Below are positions 40,244-49,317 of a stretch of 64,000 nt of DNA, in pieces. How positions within the stretch are numbered: the first letter of the stretch is position 1; each line of letters begins with the position of its first letter. The notes under the pieces were generated by a model. That model saw only the letters and a program-made list of their open reading frames with translations, did no database searches and had not been told where the DNA came from. Origin of the DNA: Stutzerimonas azotifigens (lineage in GTDB: Bacteria; Pseudomonadota; Gammaproteobacteria; Pseudomonadales; Pseudomonadaceae). Location of the stretch: positions 186,001 to 250,000 of the forward strand of contig NZ_JAAMRF010000006.1 of assembly GCF_013522725.1 (NCBI RefSeq), written 5' to 3'. The translations under genes and the position numbers were made by a program.

Positions 40244-42988
40244 TCACTCTCCCTGGATCTTGCTCAACAGGCTGCGCGCCAGCTGTACCGCTTCGTTGCG
40301 ATGGGTGATGTTGAGCTTCTGGTACAGGCTGCGGATATGGGTCTTGATGGTGGTGGGGGCCACGTTCAGGTGCTCAGCGATCTGCTCGTTGGACTGTCCG
40401 GCATGGATCAGGCTCAGCACCTGCCATTCACGGCGCGTCAGCGGGGAATGGCGGATCAGCTCGGGCACATCGGGGCGGTTGATGATGTCCTGGATTACCG
40501 CCTCGTCTAGGGTGATGCGGATCGCGCGGCTGAAATCGCGCTGCTGCTGCGCCAGCTGAATCAGCCGGTCGGCGCGCTGGGCTTCGAGTTCGTCCAGGCG
40601 GCGCTCGTGCTGCAGCGTCTTGAGCATGGAAATGATCAGTTTGCCGATACGCAGGAAGCTGCCGATCGCCCCGGTACTCGACGCCAGACTCAGAGCCTCG
40701 TGCAGATGGTCCAGAGCCAGTTGGCGATCCTCGCGCAGCCAGTGCAGCTGCGCCTGGAGGATGTGGTTGCGATTGAGGTCCATCACCAGCCCGTGGTGCT
40801 CGGCATCGACCTGCAGCTGCTGCAGGATCGGCGCGGCCTTTTCCGGCTGCCTGAGCGCCAGGTAGGCCCGCGCGTGGTTGCGCCCGTTGTACTGGGCGAA
40901 ATGATTGGAGCCGGGCGCCAGCGGTGGCGCGGTGCCCAACCATTGCTGGATGGCCTCCTTGTCCTGGGTTGAATCCCAGTAGGTCAGCATCACCGCATGG
41001 GCATTGGCCAGCCAGTCGATGTGGTAGCTGTCGTCGGCGAGCATGCTCTGCAGCTTGCCGACGTAATCGGCACAGACGCCCTGCTGGCCGCGGGCATGGG
41101 CGACGCCCGCCAGCAGCGCGTAACACTGCAGCAGCCAGCGATCGCCGAGGCCGTCGAGGATCTGGATACCCTGCAGCGCGCACTGCTCCGCCGCGTCCAG
41201 GTGGTGCCACTCCCAGAGCACCTGCCCGCGCACGCGCAGGATGAACTCCATCACCGGCATGGCCGTCAGCTGCTCCTGCTCGATGTAGCGCAGCGCTCGC
41301 TCCTGCACGCTGTAGGCCTTTTGCAGCAGCCCCTGGGCGATGGCGATTTCGGACAGCTGGCCCATGCTCCACAGCGCCGGTTGCGAGGCGTGAATCTCGC
41401 GCGCCCGGCGCTCGGTCTCTTCGTGCTGTCGCTGCGCCTGCACCAGGTCGCCCTGGACGAAATGCGCCTCGGCCAGCACCGACATCGCCACCACCCGGGA
41501 GGTGCGCATCACCAGCGGCTCGCAGGACAGCGACTCCTGCACCAGGGCGATCGCCTTGGGCCGGTCGCCCTGGGCGATGGCGATCTGGGCGCGCACCGCC
41601 TTGAAGTCGGCATCGATGCGCAGCCATTCCTGATCGGTGTAGCGATGACGCAGCTCGGTTTCGCCCGCCATGAGCCACTGCTCGGCTTCACCGAAGCGCA
41701 GCTGGTTCTGCAGTACCCAGGCCTGCAGCAGGGTGAACAACGGGTTTTCGGCAATGCTCGCCGGCGGCAGCAGCTCCAGGCAATGCTGCAACAGCGTCAG
41801 CCGCCCCTGCCGGTAGAACTGGCGGCCATGGCTCTGCAGGATCTGCCCGAGCCGCTGCGGATCGCGCGCCAGCACCGCATGGCGAGCGGCCTCCTCCGGC
41901 GCGCCCTCCTCCATCAACGCCTCGGCCGCACGCAAATGAAGCTCGGGCAGGCGCTGGGGCTGGCGCAACCGCAACTCGCTCTGAAGGAACCCGGCGAACA
42001 GGGGATGATAGGCGTACCACTGCCGCTGGCTGTCCACCGCCTGGATGAACAGGCCGCTACGCTCGAGCCGTTCGAGCATCTCGCGGGCGTTGCTGCCTTG
42101 GGTCAGGTGGTCGGCCAGCGGGGCGCTGAATCGCTCCAGCAGGCAGGTCGACTGGAGGAAGTCGAGCGTCGCGGACGGCAGGTTCTCCACCACCTGCTCG
42201 CGCATGTAGTCCCGGATACAGGGATGGCCGAGCTGCAAATTCTCCAGGAACAGGTCCATGCCGCGGCCGGTCTGGACCTCCTGCAGAGCCAGCTGCAATG
42301 CACACGGCCAGCCGCCTATCCGCCGATTGAGCCGCTCGATCTGCTCGCGGTTGATCGCCACCGGAAGGCCGAGATCGAGCAATGCCTGGACCTCGTCGGT
42401 CTCGAACGCCATCTGCTCGGCATCGAGCGCGAGCATCTGGTGCTTGACCCGCAGATCGGCGATACCGAGCTCGGGCAGGCTGCGGCTGCAAACCAGCAGG
42501 GTCAGCCACGAGGGCGTATTGCGCAGGAAGAAACGCAGCGCGCCGATCACGTCCCGGTCGTGCAGCGCCTCGAATTCGTCGAGCACCAGTAGCAGGGGCT
42601 CATGCTCGTTCGGCAGTTCGGCAAGCACGTGGGTAAGTAGCGCCTCGACCCCTTCGCAGCCCTGCTCGGCCAGCAGCAGGCTCAGCGGGCAGCCGTATTC
42701 CAACTGCCGATCGAGCGCATGGGTGAAATACCGACCGAATTGCCGTGGCTGATTGTCGCCGGCGTGCAGCTGCAACCAGGCGACCCGCCCGACGAACCCT
42801 CTGGCCCACTGGCAGGCCAGGGTCGTCTTGCCGAAACCGCTGGGTGCCTGCAGCACCGCCAGTCGAACCTCGGGCAGACGATGCAGCCACTCGTCCAGGC
42901 GTGGGCGCGCCAGCAGCCCGCGGGGCAGGCCTGGCATCGTCAGCTTGGCTGGTATCAGCGGCAGTGGTGAAGGCATTACGGCATTCAT
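40244..42988 (-). CDS. malT: Maltose regulon activator MalT
   Basis: STAND-family transcription activator that opens mal promoters when bound to maltotriose and ATP. The 914-residue product has Walker A in QAPSGFGKTTLACQ (GFGKTT at 51-56), a long TPR-like sensor region, and a C-terminal LuxR-type helix-turn-helix (LTRREWQVLSLIHAGQSNEQ then IAEHLNVAPTTIKTH). In E. coli malT is a separate locus; here it lies 45 bases after malG on the same strand, so it may be co-transcribed with the transporter. Confidence 0.94.
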   Translation of the reverse strand: MNAVMPSPLPLIPAKLTMPGLPRGLLARPRLDEWLHRLPEVRLAVLQAPSGFGKTTLACQWARGFVGRVAWLQLHAGDNQPRQFGRYFTHALDRQLEYGCPLSLLLAEQGCEGVEALLTHVLAELPNEHEPLLLVLDEFEALHDRDVIGALRFFLRNTPSWLTLLVCSRSLPELGIADLRVKHQMLALDAEQMAFETDEVQALLDLGLPVAINREQIERLNRRIGGWPCALQLALQEVQTGRGMDLFLENLQLGHPCIRDYMREQVVENLPSATLDFLQSTCLLERFSAPLADHLTQGSNAREMLERLERSGLFIQAVDSQRQWYAYHPLFAGFLQSELRLRQPQRLPELHLRAAEALMEEGAPEEAARHAVLARDPQRLGQILQSHGRQFYRQGRLTLLQHCLELLPPASIAENPLFTLLQAWVLQNQLRFGEAEQWLMAGETELRHRYTDQEWLRIDADFKAVRAQIAIAQGDRPKAIALVQESLSCEPLVMRTSRVVAMSVLAEAHFVQGDLVQAQRQHEETERRAREIHASQPALWSMGQLSEIAIAQGLLQKAYSVQERALRYIEQEQLTAMPVMEFILRVRGQVLWEWHHLDAAEQCALQGIQILDGLGDRWLLQCYALLAGVAHARGQQGVCADYVGKLQSMLADDSYHIDWLANAHAVMLTYWDSTQDKEAIQQWLGTAPPLAPGSNHFAQYNGRNHARAYLALRQPEKAAPILQQLQVDAEHHGLVMDLNRNHILQAQLHWLREDRQLALDHLHEALSLASSTGAIGSFLRIGKLIISMLKTLQHERRLDELEAQRADRLIQLAQQQRDFSRAIRITLDEAVIQDIINRPDVPELIRHSPLTRREWQVLSLIHAGQSNEQIAEHLNVAPTTIKTHIRSLYQKLNITHRNEAVQLARSLLSKIQGE

Positions 42989-43033
42989 GGACGTCTCCCG
43001 TCTTCTTGTTGTGATGGAACGCCTGGACCGGGC

Positions 43034-43924
43034 TCAGCCCTTCACACCCCCGGCGGTAAGACCGCCGACGATCCACTTCTGGCAGTACAGGAACACCAGG
43101 GTGATCGGCAGCCCCGACAGCACCGCCGCCGCCGCGAAATCGCCCCACAGGTAGTTCTGGTCGTACAGGTACTGCTGCGCGCCGACCGACAGGGTGAGCT
43201 TGTCGACATCCATCAGCAGCACCGAGGCGATCGGGTACTCGGTGATGCTGGTGATGAAGGCGAGGATGAACACCACCGCCAGGATCGGCACGCTCATCGG
43301 CAGCAGGATGTGGAAGAACGCCTGCCAGGTGGTCGCGCCATCGACGATGGCCGCCTCTTCGAGCGAGGCGTCGATGCTTTCGAAGTAGCCCTTGATCGTC
43401 CAGATATGCAGCGCCATCCCGCCGAGCGAAGCGACGATGACCGCACCGTGGGTGTTCACCCCGAGCCAGCCGACGTGCTTGCCGAGCTGGTCGAACAGCG
43501 CGTAGATCGCCACCAGCGAGAGCACCGGCGGGAACATCTGGAAGATCAGCATGCCCTTTAGGATCGGCCCCTTGCCAGCGAAGCGCATGCGGGCGAAGGC
43601 ATAGGCGCTGGTGGTCGAGAGCATCAGGATCAGCGCCGAGCTGACCAGCGCGATCTTCACCGAGTTCCACAACCAGGTGAGCACCGGAAACGGCGGGTTG
43701 CTGACATGGCCGTCGTCGTGCACGTAGGGAATGCCCAGCGCCAGGGACCAGTGCTCCAGCGTCGGGCTTTCCGGAAACAGGCTGCCGGTGGCGAAGTTGC
43801 CTTCCCGGAAGCTGATCGACACCACCATCAGCAGCGGGAAGACGATCAGAGCGATGAAGCCGAGCAGCGCGGCGTGGGTCAGCCAGAGGCGGTATCTGAC
43901 GGATCGGGGTTGGACCATGGCCAT
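43034..43924 (-). CDS. malG: Maltooligosaccharide ABC permease MalG
   Basis: A 296-residue inner-membrane permease with six helices. The EAA loop that docks to MalK reads [21 protein letters not shown]. Family features include the long periplasmic insert after helix 1 and the C-terminal [15 protein letters not shown]. It follows malF by 43 bases. Confidence 0.95.
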   Translation of the reverse strand: MAMVQPRSVRYRLWLTHAALLGFIALIVFPLLMVVSISFREGNFATGSLFPESPTLEHWSLALGIPYVHDDGHVSNPPFPVLTWLWNSVKIALVSSALILMLSTTSAYAFARMRFAGKGPILKGMLIFQMFPPVLSLVAIYALFDQLGKHVGWLGVNTHGAVIVASLGGMALHIWTIKGYFESIDASLEEAAIVDGATTWQAFFHILLPMSVPILAVVFILAFITSITEYPIASVLLMDVDKLTLSVGAQQYLYDQNYLWGDFAAAAVLSGLPITLVFLYCQKWIVGGLTAGGVKG

Positions 43925-43967
43925 GTGCGTTTTCCTCAGCGTATGCGGAACGTGCGAGCGCCGGCGC

Positions 43968-45536
43968 TTACACCTTCACCCTGGAAAGCTTCAGGTTCAG
44001 CCAGGCCATGGCGCCGACGACGATGAAGATCAGCGTGGCGATGGCGGCGGCCAGGGCGAAGTTCTGCCCCGAATCCTGGAAGGCGATGCGATAGGTGTAG
44101 CTGACCAGCAAGTCGGTGGTGCCCGCCGGCGTGGTGGTGCCCAAGATGTCCGGCCCGCCGCGGGTGAGCAGCGTGATCAGCACAAAGTTGTTGAAATTGA
44201 AGGCGAAGGTGGCGATCAACAGCGGCGCCAGCGGCTTGATCAGCAGCGGCAAGGTGATCTTCAGCAGGTTGTCCAGCGGCGTTGCGCCGTCCATGGCCGA
44301 GGCTTCGTAGAGGTCCCGGGGGATCGCCTGCAACAGGCCCATGCACAGCAGCAGCATGTAGGGGTAGCCCAGCCAGGTGTTGACGACCAGGATCATGCTG
44401 CGTGCCAGCGTCGGGTTGCTGAACCAGTCGGGCCGGATGCCGAACAGGGCGTCGAGCATCAGGTTGATCTCGCCGAAGTTCTGGTTGAACAGGCCCTTGA
44501 ACACCAGGATGGAAATGAAGCCCGGCACGGCGTAGGGCAGGATCAGCATGACGCGATAGAAGGCCTTGCCCCGGACCATCTCCCACTGCAGCAGGCTGGC
44601 CAGCACCAGCCCGACCGTCAGGGTGAAGAGCACCGTCAACGCGGCGAAGCAGACCGTCCAGACGAATATCTGCAGGAAGGGGCTGCGAATCTGCGGATCG
44701 GTGAGTACCCGGGCGAAGTTGCTCCATCCGGCATAGACCGTGAAGCCCGGCGACACCCGCTGGCCCTGACCGTCGACGTAATAGCCGATGTCATGATCGG
44801 CGGTGAGGCGTTCGCCGGTCTGGCTGTTGAGCAGCGAGCCGTCCTCCTGCAAGCGATACAAGGGCTGGACGGCCGCGACTTCGCGCAGGCCGAACAGCCG
44901 TAGCAACTCGCCCTGGCGGCTGCGCATCACCCATTGTTCCAGCCCGCCACGAAGCTTAATCACCTCGCGCAGCGGCAATGCCTCCCCGATATCACCGGCC
45001 TCGGCGAGAGGGGCCATGCCCAGCGGTTCGGCTTCGAGCGGCTCGCCCTCCAGCGGGGCCGACACCCATACGCCTTGCGCGCCCTTGTCGACCCGCATGC
45101 GCAGCTGCCCGTCGCCATCCCGGTGCAGGCTGAAGCCGTAGCGCTCGCCGGCCAGATAGGTCTGGCGCAGGTGATAACGCTGGGCCTGCTCGAAGCTGAG
45201 CAGGTTGGTACCGCTGAAGTTAGTGAAGCCAATCCCCACGGTGTACAGCAGCGGAAAGATCACGAAGATCAGCATCCCCGCCACCGAGGGGAAGATGTAA
45301 CGGTGCGCATAGGCGCGGCGGCTGACGAAGACGAAGCTGGCGATCGCGCAGACCACCAGCCCGAACAGGGCGAACGCGGTCTGGCCCTGAGCATAGAGCG
45401 CGATCACCAGATACAGGGCAAAGGCATTGCAGAGCGACCAGATCCCCCAGCGCAAGGCGGTGGGCATGCGGGGAAACGACAGCGTTTTCGACATGACGGG
45501 GGTCGGCAGCTCGGCTGGAGGGTTTGCGGCAGGCAT
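43968..45536 (-). CDS. malF: Maltooligosaccharide ABC permease MalF
   Basis: A 522-residue permease with a large periplasmic P2 loop (about 130-290) between helices 3 and 4, characteristic of MalF. The EAA loop is [21 protein letters not shown]. The start at MPAANPP is a choice: the frame is open to a GTG at 45596 that would overlap the malE stop, and a later ATG at 45494 (MSKTLSF) is also possible. Length is close to E. coli MalF (514). Confidence 0.92.
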   Translation of the reverse strand: MPAANPPAELPTPVMSKTLSFPRMPTALRWGIWSLCNAFALYLVIALYAQGQTAFALFGLVVCAIASFVFVSRRAYAHRYIFPSVAGMLIFVIFPLLYTVGIGFTNFSGTNLLSFEQAQRYHLRQTYLAGERYGFSLHRDGDGQLRMRVDKGAQGVWVSAPLEGEPLEAEPLGMAPLAEAGDIGEALPLREVIKLRGGLEQWVMRSRQGELLRLFGLREVAAVQPLYRLQEDGSLLNSQTGERLTADHDIGYYVDGQGQRVSPGFTVYAGWSNFARVLTDPQIRSPFLQIFVWTVCFAALTVLFTLTVGLVLASLLQWEMVRGKAFYRVMLILPYAVPGFISILVFKGLFNQNFGEINLMLDALFGIRPDWFSNPTLARSMILVVNTWLGYPYMLLLCMGLLQAIPRDLYEASAMDGATPLDNLLKITLPLLIKPLAPLLIATFAFNFNNFVLITLLTRGGPDILGTTTPAGTTDLLVSYTYRIAFQDSGQNFALAAAIATLIFIVVGAMAWLNLKLSRVKV

Positions 45537-45592
45537 CCTGTTCTCGGCCTCATGACGCGCGGCCGGTGACCCTGCGGTCCCGGCCGCCGGTT

Positions 45593-46780
45593 TCACTTGA
45601 CGATGCGCTTGGCGGCGTCGTTCAGGGCAGCGTCGACGGTCTGCCGTCCGGAGGTGATGTTGGTCAGCGCCGGCTCCATGGCCGACCAGAACGAGCCCAT
45701 CTCCGGAATGTTCGGCATCGGACGGCCCTGTTCGGCGCTTTCAAAGGTCGCCTTGATCAGCGGGTCGTCGGCCAGCTCGGCCATGAACGCCTTGTTCGGC
45801 ACCGCACCGAGCGGCACGTCGGCATTGACCGTCTTCAACCCCTCGACCTGAAGCAGGTAGTTCTCCAAGAACTCCACCGCCAGCGCCTGATTGGGGCTGG
45901 CCGCGTTCAGCGTCGCCGCCATTACGCCGGAAAACGGCTTACTGCTGCCCTCGCCCACTGCTGGAATAGGCGCCACACCGAAGTCGATCCCGCTCTTTCT
46001 GATGTTCGACCAGGCCCAGGGGCCGCTGATGAACAAGGCCGAGTCACCCTTGTTGAACGCCGCCTCGGCTGCGCTGTAATCGGCGCCCTTGGGCATGACG
46101 CCCTGGTCGATCAGGCGCTTGAGCAGCTCCGCGCCCTGACACGCGCCCTCGTTGTTGACGCCGGTGTCGCTCACGTCGTAGCCCGAGCCGCTCTCGGCAA
46201 AGGCGTAGCCGCCGTTGGCCGCCAGCAGCGCCCAGGTGAAATAGGTGTTGTTGTAGTCCCAGAGAATCGCGCGCTTGCCCTGGCTGGCGAGCTTCTCGTT
46301 CAGGGCGAAGACTTCGTCGAAGGTTTTCGGCGGGGTTTGTACGAGCGCCTTGTTGTAGATCAGCGCGGGGGCTTCCACGGCCATGGGATAGCCCCACAGC
46401 TTGCCCTGGTAGGTGACGGCCTCCCAGGCGAAGTCGGCGATCTCGCCCTTGGTCGTCGCGCTCGGCGTGATCGGCGCCAGCAGGCCGCTCTGGGCCCACT
46501 CGCCCAGCCTGTCGTGCGCCCAGATGAAGATGTCGGGACCGTTACCGGTTGCCGCGGCCTGCTGGAACTTGTCGGTGGCGCTGTCGGGATGGGCGACCTC
46601 GACCGGGATACCGGTGTCGGCAGTGAACTTCTCGCCGACCTTGGCCAGGCCCCGGTAGCCCTTGTCGCCATTGATCCAGATGACCAGCTTGCCTTCCTCA
46701 ATGGCGGCCTGAGCCGACAACGGCAAGCCCAGGGCTGCGGTGAGGCCGATGGCGGCTGCCGCGAACAGCGTCTTATTCAT
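45593..46780 (-). CDS. malE: Periplasmic maltooligosaccharide-binding protein MalE
   Basis: A 395-residue binding protein with a Sec signal peptide ([20 protein letters not shown]). The mature start [19 protein letters not shown] matches MalE closely, as do [20 protein letters not shown] and [11 protein letters not shown]. It delivers maltooligosaccharides to MalFG. It is the first gene of the malEFGT segment and has a possible MalT box about 100 bases upstream. Confidence 0.96.
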   Translation of the reverse strand: MNKTLFAAAAIGLTAALGLPLSAQAAIEEGKLVIWINGDKGYRGLAKVGEKFTADTGIPVEVAHPDSATDKFQQAAATGNGPDIFIWAHDRLGEWAQSGLLAPITPSATTKGEIADFAWEAVTYQGKLWGYPMAVEAPALIYNKALVQTPPKTFDEVFALNEKLASQGKRAILWDYNNTYFTWALLAANGGYAFAESGSGYDVSDTGVNNEGACQGAELLKRLIDQGVMPKGADYSAAEAAFNKGDSALFISGPWAWSNIRKSGIDFGVAPIPAVGEGSSKPFSGVMAATLNAASPNQALAVEFLENYLLQVEGLKTVNADVPLGAVPNKAFMAELADDPLIKATFESAEQGRPMPNIPEMGSFWSAMEPALTNITSGRQTVDAALNDAAKRIVK

Positions 46781-46880
46781 GGGTAACGTCCTCGTGGCTT
46801 CTTATTGTTGATCCACACGTGCTGCGTGCCGCAGCGCGGTCTTGCAGTCGACTCATACTCGGCCAGCCAGCGGGCCGAGA

Positions 46881-46890
46881 CATCCTCCCT
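46881..46890 (-). promoter_or_regulatory. Possible MalT box upstream of malE
   Basis: On the minus strand AGGGAGGATG matches the MalT consensus GGGGAKGAGG at 8 of 10 positions. A TATGAG hexamer lies 23 bases downstream, near the spacing expected between a MalT box and the -10 element. Confidence 0.45.
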
Positions 46891-47222
46891 GAAACGCGCT
46901 CGAGGGGCGTAGAAGCGGGGCGTAGAAAACCCCTTCGAGCCCCTTAGTCCATCGATCCTGGCGCTTTGTTTCACGCTGACGGCAATGGCGGTCCCGGCCG
47001 ATCCGAAGGTCACGGCGCGACTCGACGGTCAGCCGCTGCCCCTGGGCCGGCGATACCTTGAGCGTAGTGGTCGATGGCGTATTTGCAGAAGGCCAACGGC
47101 TGCGCGATGCCACAGCGGACAGACCGCCACGGTCGAAGGTGGCCGGGTCCCGGCAGCCATGGACTGTTGTTGCTGCTGGAAGCCGCCGGCGCACCGGCCG
47201 AGGTCGCGCACGACTGGCGCTG

Positions 47223-47250
47223 CGTGCCGGGCCCGAACGGACCCGGCACG
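47223..47250 (-). terminator. Hairpin after the amylase gene
   Basis: Perfect 9-base arms CGTGCCGGG / CCCGGCACG with a 10-base loop lie 13 bases after the amylase stop. There is no U-run, so termination would be weak or Rho-assisted. Confidence 0.5.
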
Positions 47251-47263
47251 TTTGATTCAGCGG

Positions 47264-48928
47264 TTACAGGCGACCCACGGTGGTTACGCCCGCCGCGCTG
47301 GTGAAGGCGGTGTTGCTACCCGGCTGCCAGCGCTTCACCTGGCCCGGGTCGGCTTCGCTGCGCACGATGCACTTCCATTCCACGGCCTGCCCGGCCGGCA
47401 GGTTGATGGTGCCCCGCCAGGTCGGGTAGGCGCTCACATCGGTCAGGCGCACCGCGTCCGCTGGGCTCCAGTTGCCAAGCTGGGCCAGATTGCCGACGGC
47501 GTAGACACTGTCGCCCAGCTGGGTGACGCCGTTATCGCAGCGGAAGTTGACGCTGACCTGCGTACTGGTCCCGCCGTCACCGCCGCCCGTACTGCCCGTG
47601 GTCCAGATGCGCAGCTGGCCGCTGTCCTGGTTCAGCGCCTGGTTGAAGCCGCCGCTGGCCACCTGGCCCGGATTGGACAGGTTGGAGTTCAGCGCGACGA
47701 CCAGCGTCTGGCTGGCGCCGCTGACCGTCGCCACCAGGCCCGAATAGCTGGTATGGAACTGGATCACCGAGTCGGCGCGGATGCCGGCTGCGCGGCGAAT
47801 CTGGATCAGCTGGCGGATCAGCGGAGCGTGCCCCCAGTCGTACATGTGCGACCAGTACACCACCGGCGTACCCGGGCTCGAGAGGATGTAGGCGTAGGCC
47901 TGGCGGACCAGGTTGTCGTTCAGCGGCCAGTGGTGCTGCCCGCCGTTCTGGCCGGGGGAGTAGCCGGTGTCATGGTTGTCGACGAAGGTCACCGCCACTT
48001 CGCGCCAGCGCGGGTTCGGGTTGCCGTTCAAGCCGTTGCGCCAGTCGGCGATGGAGCCGTTCTGCATGCGCTCTTTCAGGGCGAAGTCGAACACCGGACA
48101 TTTGGCGCGATCGGACCAGTCCTTGATCACCTCCTGCCAGCTGGCGGTGTTGCGCCAGTCCCAGCTAGGGTACTCGGACGGCGCCTTCCACAGCTCGCCA
48201 ACGCAAAACGCGTTGTCGTGGCTGTCGGCCATCCAGCTATCGACCCGCTCGGCGGCATAACCGCGCACGAAATCGAACCGAAAGCCACCGGCCGAGTACT
48301 GGCTCCGCAGGTTGGAAAACTCGTCGCGGAACATCGCATATATCTGCGGGTGGCCGGTGTTGAGGTCCGATTCGCCGCCGATGAAGCGGTCGCCGTCGTC
48401 GCAATCGTTGGCGTAATTGCCATAATCCGCGCAATCGTTGCGCCAGAACCCCTGGCCTGCCGGCAGGTTGATCTCCTTGTTCGGATAGCCGCGGTTCATG
48501 TGGTTGGGCACCGCATCGTAGAGCACCTTGACGCCAGCGCCGGCCAGCGCGCCGGACGCCTGCCTGAGCTGCGCATCGGTGCCATAGCGGCCGTTCTTGT
48601 TGAAGTCGTGCCAGAAGTACCCTTCGCCGCCGCCGGAATTTCCGCCGTCGCTCCAGCTTGAGAAATCACGCCAGGGCACCGGCATCCAGATCGCGCTGAA
48701 GCCGTCCGCGGCGATGGTCGGCGCCATCTCTCGCAGCCGGTTGTACCAGTCGTTCGGCGCCTCGCGGACCACGTTCCAGTGAAACCCCTGGAGGATGATC
48801 TCGTCGCCGCCGTGATAACGCACGCCCGCCGGGCTCTTGCCGGTGAGGTCCGCGGCATGGGCGATGGCCACGCTGAACAGCAGGGATGACGCCGCCAGGG
48901 CCAGGCGGCAGGGAAGCAGTGTTTTCAT
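47264..48928 (-). CDS. amyP: Maltotetraose-forming exo-alpha-amylase (G4-amylase)
   Basis: Secreted GH13 enzyme that cuts maltotetraose units from the non-reducing ends of starch. The 554-residue precursor has a signal peptide ending near AHA-A/D. The mature sequence begins DLTGKSPAGVRYHGGDEIIL, nearly identical to the P. stutzeri enzyme. With a 26-residue offset the catalytic residues fall at Asp219 (FRFDF), Glu245 (CVGELW) and Asp320 (VDNHD), equal to the known 193, 219 and 294. A Gly/Thr-rich linker (GSTGGGDGGTS) leads to a C-terminal CBM20 starch-binding domain (about 455-554: VNFRCDNGVTQLGDSVYAVG). A possible MalT box lies upstream. Confidence 0.97.
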   Translation of the reverse strand: MKTLLPCRLALAASSLLFSVAIAHAADLTGKSPAGVRYHGGDEIILQGFHWNVVREAPNDWYNRLREMAPTIAADGFSAIWMPVPWRDFSSWSDGGNSGGGEGYFWHDFNKNGRYGTDAQLRQASGALAGAGVKVLYDAVPNHMNRGYPNKEINLPAGQGFWRNDCADYGNYANDCDDGDRFIGGESDLNTGHPQIYAMFRDEFSNLRSQYSAGGFRFDFVRGYAAERVDSWMADSHDNAFCVGELWKAPSEYPSWDWRNTASWQEVIKDWSDRAKCPVFDFALKERMQNGSIADWRNGLNGNPNPRWREVAVTFVDNHDTGYSPGQNGGQHHWPLNDNLVRQAYAYILSSPGTPVVYWSHMYDWGHAPLIRQLIQIRRAAGIRADSVIQFHTSYSGLVATVSGASQTLVVALNSNLSNPGQVASGGFNQALNQDSGQLRIWTTGSTGGGDGGTSTQVSVNFRCDNGVTQLGDSVYAVGNLAQLGNWSPADAVRLTDVSAYPTWRGTINLPAGQAVEWKCIVRSEADPGQVKRWQPGSNTAFTSAAGVTTVGRL

Positions 48929-49317
48929 CGGGTGAGCTCCAACTTTTTGTATTTGTTGTCGAGCATCGGGCCGTGGACCGCTCCACAGCGACCGGGAGAG
49001 ACGCCGGGTCGATTCACCCGGCGCACCGGCAGCCTGCGCCGCGAAAAAGCGTCGCCAAACCTCCCCGTGCGTTTTTTTGCAGGCGTAGTGGCCAGGCGTA
49101 ATACGGCTCTGCGCCCATTCCTGGCGTAAGGCGCCACCGCTACGCCCCGGCGCTCCACCTTGAAAAAACTATCGGCAGGCCATCGACGCGGCCCTCGGCA
49201 GCAAGGACCTTGAGCGTGCCCTACACCTGGCCGACGAGGCCGCACGATAGGCGATGACGAAGCCAGGGCCCACGCTGCAGCGCGTCGAGATCAAATGGGG
49301 CCGGCGCGGCGGCCGGC
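48929..49317. other. Intergenic region upstream of the amylase gene
   Basis: This 389-base gap holds the amylase promoter region with a possible MalT box. Nearer 49317 an orphan plus-strand tail is open from 49164 to the stop at 49250 and ends KDLERALHLADEAAR. It has no start codon and looks like the C-terminal end of a lost gene. Confidence 0.4.
49057..49066 (-). promoter_or_regulatory. Possible MalT box upstream of the amylase gene
   Basis: On the minus strand GGGGAGGTTT shares the GGGGAGG core of the MalT consensus GGGGAKGAGG (7 of 10 positions), about 130 bases before the amylase ATG. No clear -10 box is seen at the expected distance. Confidence 0.35.

Larger units (their letters stand above)
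46781..47263. other. Intergenic region between the amylase gene and malE
   Basis: The 483-base gap holds the malE control region (46781-46990) and, nearer the amylase, about 200 GC-rich bases without a supported gene. Open frames on the plus strand there (for example ADPKVTARLDGQPLPLG) look coding-like but match nothing I know and have no proper start, so they may be a gene remnant. Confidence 0.4.

Noticed and set aside
46985-48661. Plus-strand open frame of 558 codons opposite the amylase gene
   Set aside because: The amylase on the minus strand is certain; the plus-strand product has no family motifs and shadow-like composition.
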